Below are positions 62,671 to 64,000 of a DNA stretch of 64,000 nucleotides, piece after piece. The notes under the pieces were generated by a model. It saw only the letters and a list, made by a program, of their open reading frames with translations. It made no database searches and was not told the DNA's origin. The position numbers were made by a program, and so were the translations under genes. This DNA comes from Kiloniella laminariae. GTDB taxonomy: Bacteria; Pseudomonadota; Alphaproteobacteria; Kiloniellales; Kiloniellaceae. The DNA is taken from positions 831,860 to 895,859 of the forward strand of contig NZ_JAPWGY010000002.1 of the NCBI RefSeq assembly GCF_027214005.1, read 5' to 3'. Numbering within the stretch: position 1 is the stretch's first letter; the number at the start of each line of letters is the position of its first letter.

Positions 62671-63957
62671 ATGACCTCGTTTTTGACCAAAATCACTGTC
62701 GGAATTTACGGTTGCACAGCCAGTTTTCTGACACCTGTGGTTAAACATCATCTCAGAAAAAGAAGAACCCGCGGGAAGGAACACCCGCAACGCCACAACG
62801 AGCGGCTGGGGTATGCTGGCGAGCCCCGCCCGACAGGAAAGCTGATCTGGATTCATGGTGCATCTGTCGGAGAGTCTCTTTCAATTCTGCCTCTGATTGA
62901 AGAACTGAACAAACAACAGTCTGATCTGAACTTTCTGGTAACAACCGGCACGCTAACCTCTGCACAACTCATGGCGCAACGACTGCCAACAAATGCGCGA
63001 CATCAATTTATTCCGGTCGATCTGCCTGCTGCCGTTGAACGTTTTATAACGCATTGGAAACCTGATCTGGGTCTCATCGTTGAATCAGAACTTTGGCCAC
63101 AACTGATCTTTCGCGCCTGCCAGCACAAGGTTCCCCTGCTTCTGGTCAACGGACGCATGTCTGGGAAATCCCTGCGATCATGGCTACGAGTACCCTTTTT
63201 CATACGTGATCTTCTTGGATGCTTTCGGTTGATCCTGGCACAATCCCGGCAGGATGCCCGACACTTTGAACAGCTCGGTGCCCCGCGTGTAAAAGACAGC
63301 GGGAATTTGAAATTCGCAGCACTTCCCCTGTTAAAGAGTCAAGACGATCTAGAGGAACTGCGCAAGCACATCGCCAACAGACCGATCTGGTTCGCCAGCT
63401 CAACCCACAGAACCGAAGAGATCTTCCTCGCAAAAGTCCAACAAAAACTCCAAAAGAGACTCCCCGGACTTCTCTGCATCATCGCCCCACGTCATCCCGA
63501 GCGTGGAGAGGAAATCCTGACAGAAATTCGGGCCGAGAGCTTAACGATCAGCTCTCGCAGCAAAAAAGAAGATATCACAGATAAAACCGATATCTATCTT
63601 GCCGACACACTCGGCGAGCTCGGCCTCTTTTATGAACTGTCCCCCGTGGTTGTCATCGGCGGGTCCCTGTTGCGTAAAGGAGGACAAAACCTCCTTGAAC
63701 CAGCCCGGCAAAACTGTGCTGTGGTCTGTGGTCCGGAAATGCAAAATTTTCAGGAAATCAGTGATGCGATGGTCTCCGCCGGGGCGGTAATCAAGCTCCA
63801 GTCAATTGATGAGCTCGAAAACTGCCTTTTCTCACTTTTAAATAATCCTGAAAGATGTCAGGCCCTCGCTGGCACAGCAAAAAATTATATGGAAAGCAAA
63901 GGCCGGGAAATTCATCAGATCGCCCAAGCTGTTCTCCAGGAACTACCACGCTCCTGA
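62671..63957 (+). CDS. waaA: 3-deoxy-D-manno-octulosonic acid (Kdo) transferase
   Basis: The 428-residue enzyme attaches Kdo to lipid A in LPS core synthesis. Hallmarks are the N-terminal membrane anchor, NERLGYAGEPRPTGKLIWIHGASVGESLSILPLIEEL near residue 45 (with the HGASVGE motif), VESELWPQLI near 133, LAQSRQDARHFEQLGA, and the C-terminal GGSLLRKGGQNLLEPA near 335. The start at 62671 has a weak ribosome site; a longer frame opens at 62626 inside the previous gene. LPS genes such as lpxK may continue beyond the window, which is inference. Confidence 0.93.
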   Translation: MTSFLTKITVGIYGCTASFLTPVVKHHLRKRRTRGKEHPQRHNERLGYAGEPRPTGKLIWIHGASVGESLSILPLIEELNKQQSDLNFLVTTGTLTSAQLMAQRLPTNARHQFIPVDLPAAVERFITHWKPDLGLIVESELWPQLIFRACQHKVPLLLVNGRMSGKSLRSWLRVPFFIRDLLGCFRLILAQSRQDARHFEQLGAPRVKDSGNLKFAALPLLKSQDDLEELRKHIANRPIWFASSTHRTEEIFLAKVQQKLQKRLPGLLCIIAPRHPERGEEILTEIRAESLTISSRSKKEDITDKTDIYLADTLGELGLFYELSPVVVIGGSLLRKGGQNLLEPARQNCAVVCGPEMQNFQEISDAMVSAGAVIKLQSIDELENCLFSLLNNPERCQALAGTAKNYMESKGREIHQIAQAVLQELPRS

Positions 63958-64000
63958 ACCAGTCGGACCGTCCATCTCTCTGACAAGCCCCTGGAGTTCT

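Overview
The window looks like a stretch of ordinary chromosome from an alphaproteobacterium, probably a marine or aquatic Rhodospirillales/Kiloniellales-type organism. That placement is an inference from gene content, not from a phylogeny. Markers typical of the class are TrcR (DUF1013), GapR (DUF2312), CpdR, a ChvG/ChvI-type two-component pair, COQ9, DUF1192, DUF1244, a three-gene proton-translocating transhydrogenase (pntAA-pntAB-pntB), group III truncated haemoglobin and the short non-zinc form of ribosomal protein L36. No phage, integrase, complete insertion sequence or CRISPR array was seen.

Layout. 1-5 kb: an hsp20 gene with a heat-shock-type promoter and a ROSE-like RNA thermometer, a candidate small RNA on the minus strand, hydroxybutyrate dehydrogenase, an auxin-efflux-type permease, a quinone oxidoreductase and trcR. 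5-12.8 kb: truncated haemoglobin, propionyl-CoA synthetase, ubiX, phosphofructokinase, two small DUF465 proteins, a glutathione transferase and a diguanylate cyclase. 13-19 kb: purE-purK, an Nmad3-family protein, def-COQ9, rpsU and a divergent Hsp70. 19-25 kb: transhydrogenase operon, ABC1 kinase and a PLP enzyme of cysteine metabolism. 25-35 kb: oligoendopeptidase F, a long-chain acyl-CoA ligase, a BCCT transporter, a giant LplT-PlsC-acyl-ACP ligase fusion with a probable repressor operator over its promoter, and gapR. 35-46 kb: a carboxylate-amine ligase coupled to N-formylglutamate amidohydrolase, glycerate kinase, RarD, a GMC oxidoreductase, and the glycolate oxidase operon glcDEF with an 18-bp perfect palindrome before glcD. 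46-54.6 kb: rpmJ, a methyltransferase, a TadG-TadE-TadE operon with a perfect CtrA-type box upstream, TauE/SafE, tRNA-Val(GAC), cpdR, a second N-formylglutamate amidohydrolase, an OsmC protein and a lytic-transglycosylase-like protein. 54.7-64 kb: a cobalamin riboswitch before an unrecognised small gene and a MATE exporter, a lipoprotein-ChvI-ChvG operon, and sugar/LPS genes (UDP-sugar epimerase, glycosyltransferase, waaA).

The genes fit a respiratory heterotroph using short-chain acids (propionate, hydroxybutyrate), glycolate/glycerate, fatty acids and betaine/choline, with ubiquinone biosynthesis (UbiX, COQ9, ABC1 kinase) and CtrA-type cell-cycle control (TrcR, GapR, CpdR). The most promising less-described items are the riboswitch-controlled orphan gene, the minus-strand small RNA candidate, the Nmad3 protein, the lipoprotein-ChvIG operon, a TA-flanked 51-bp dyad, and the CtrA box in front of an orphan Tad pseudopilin-like operon. 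All calls come from reading the sequence; no database search was run.
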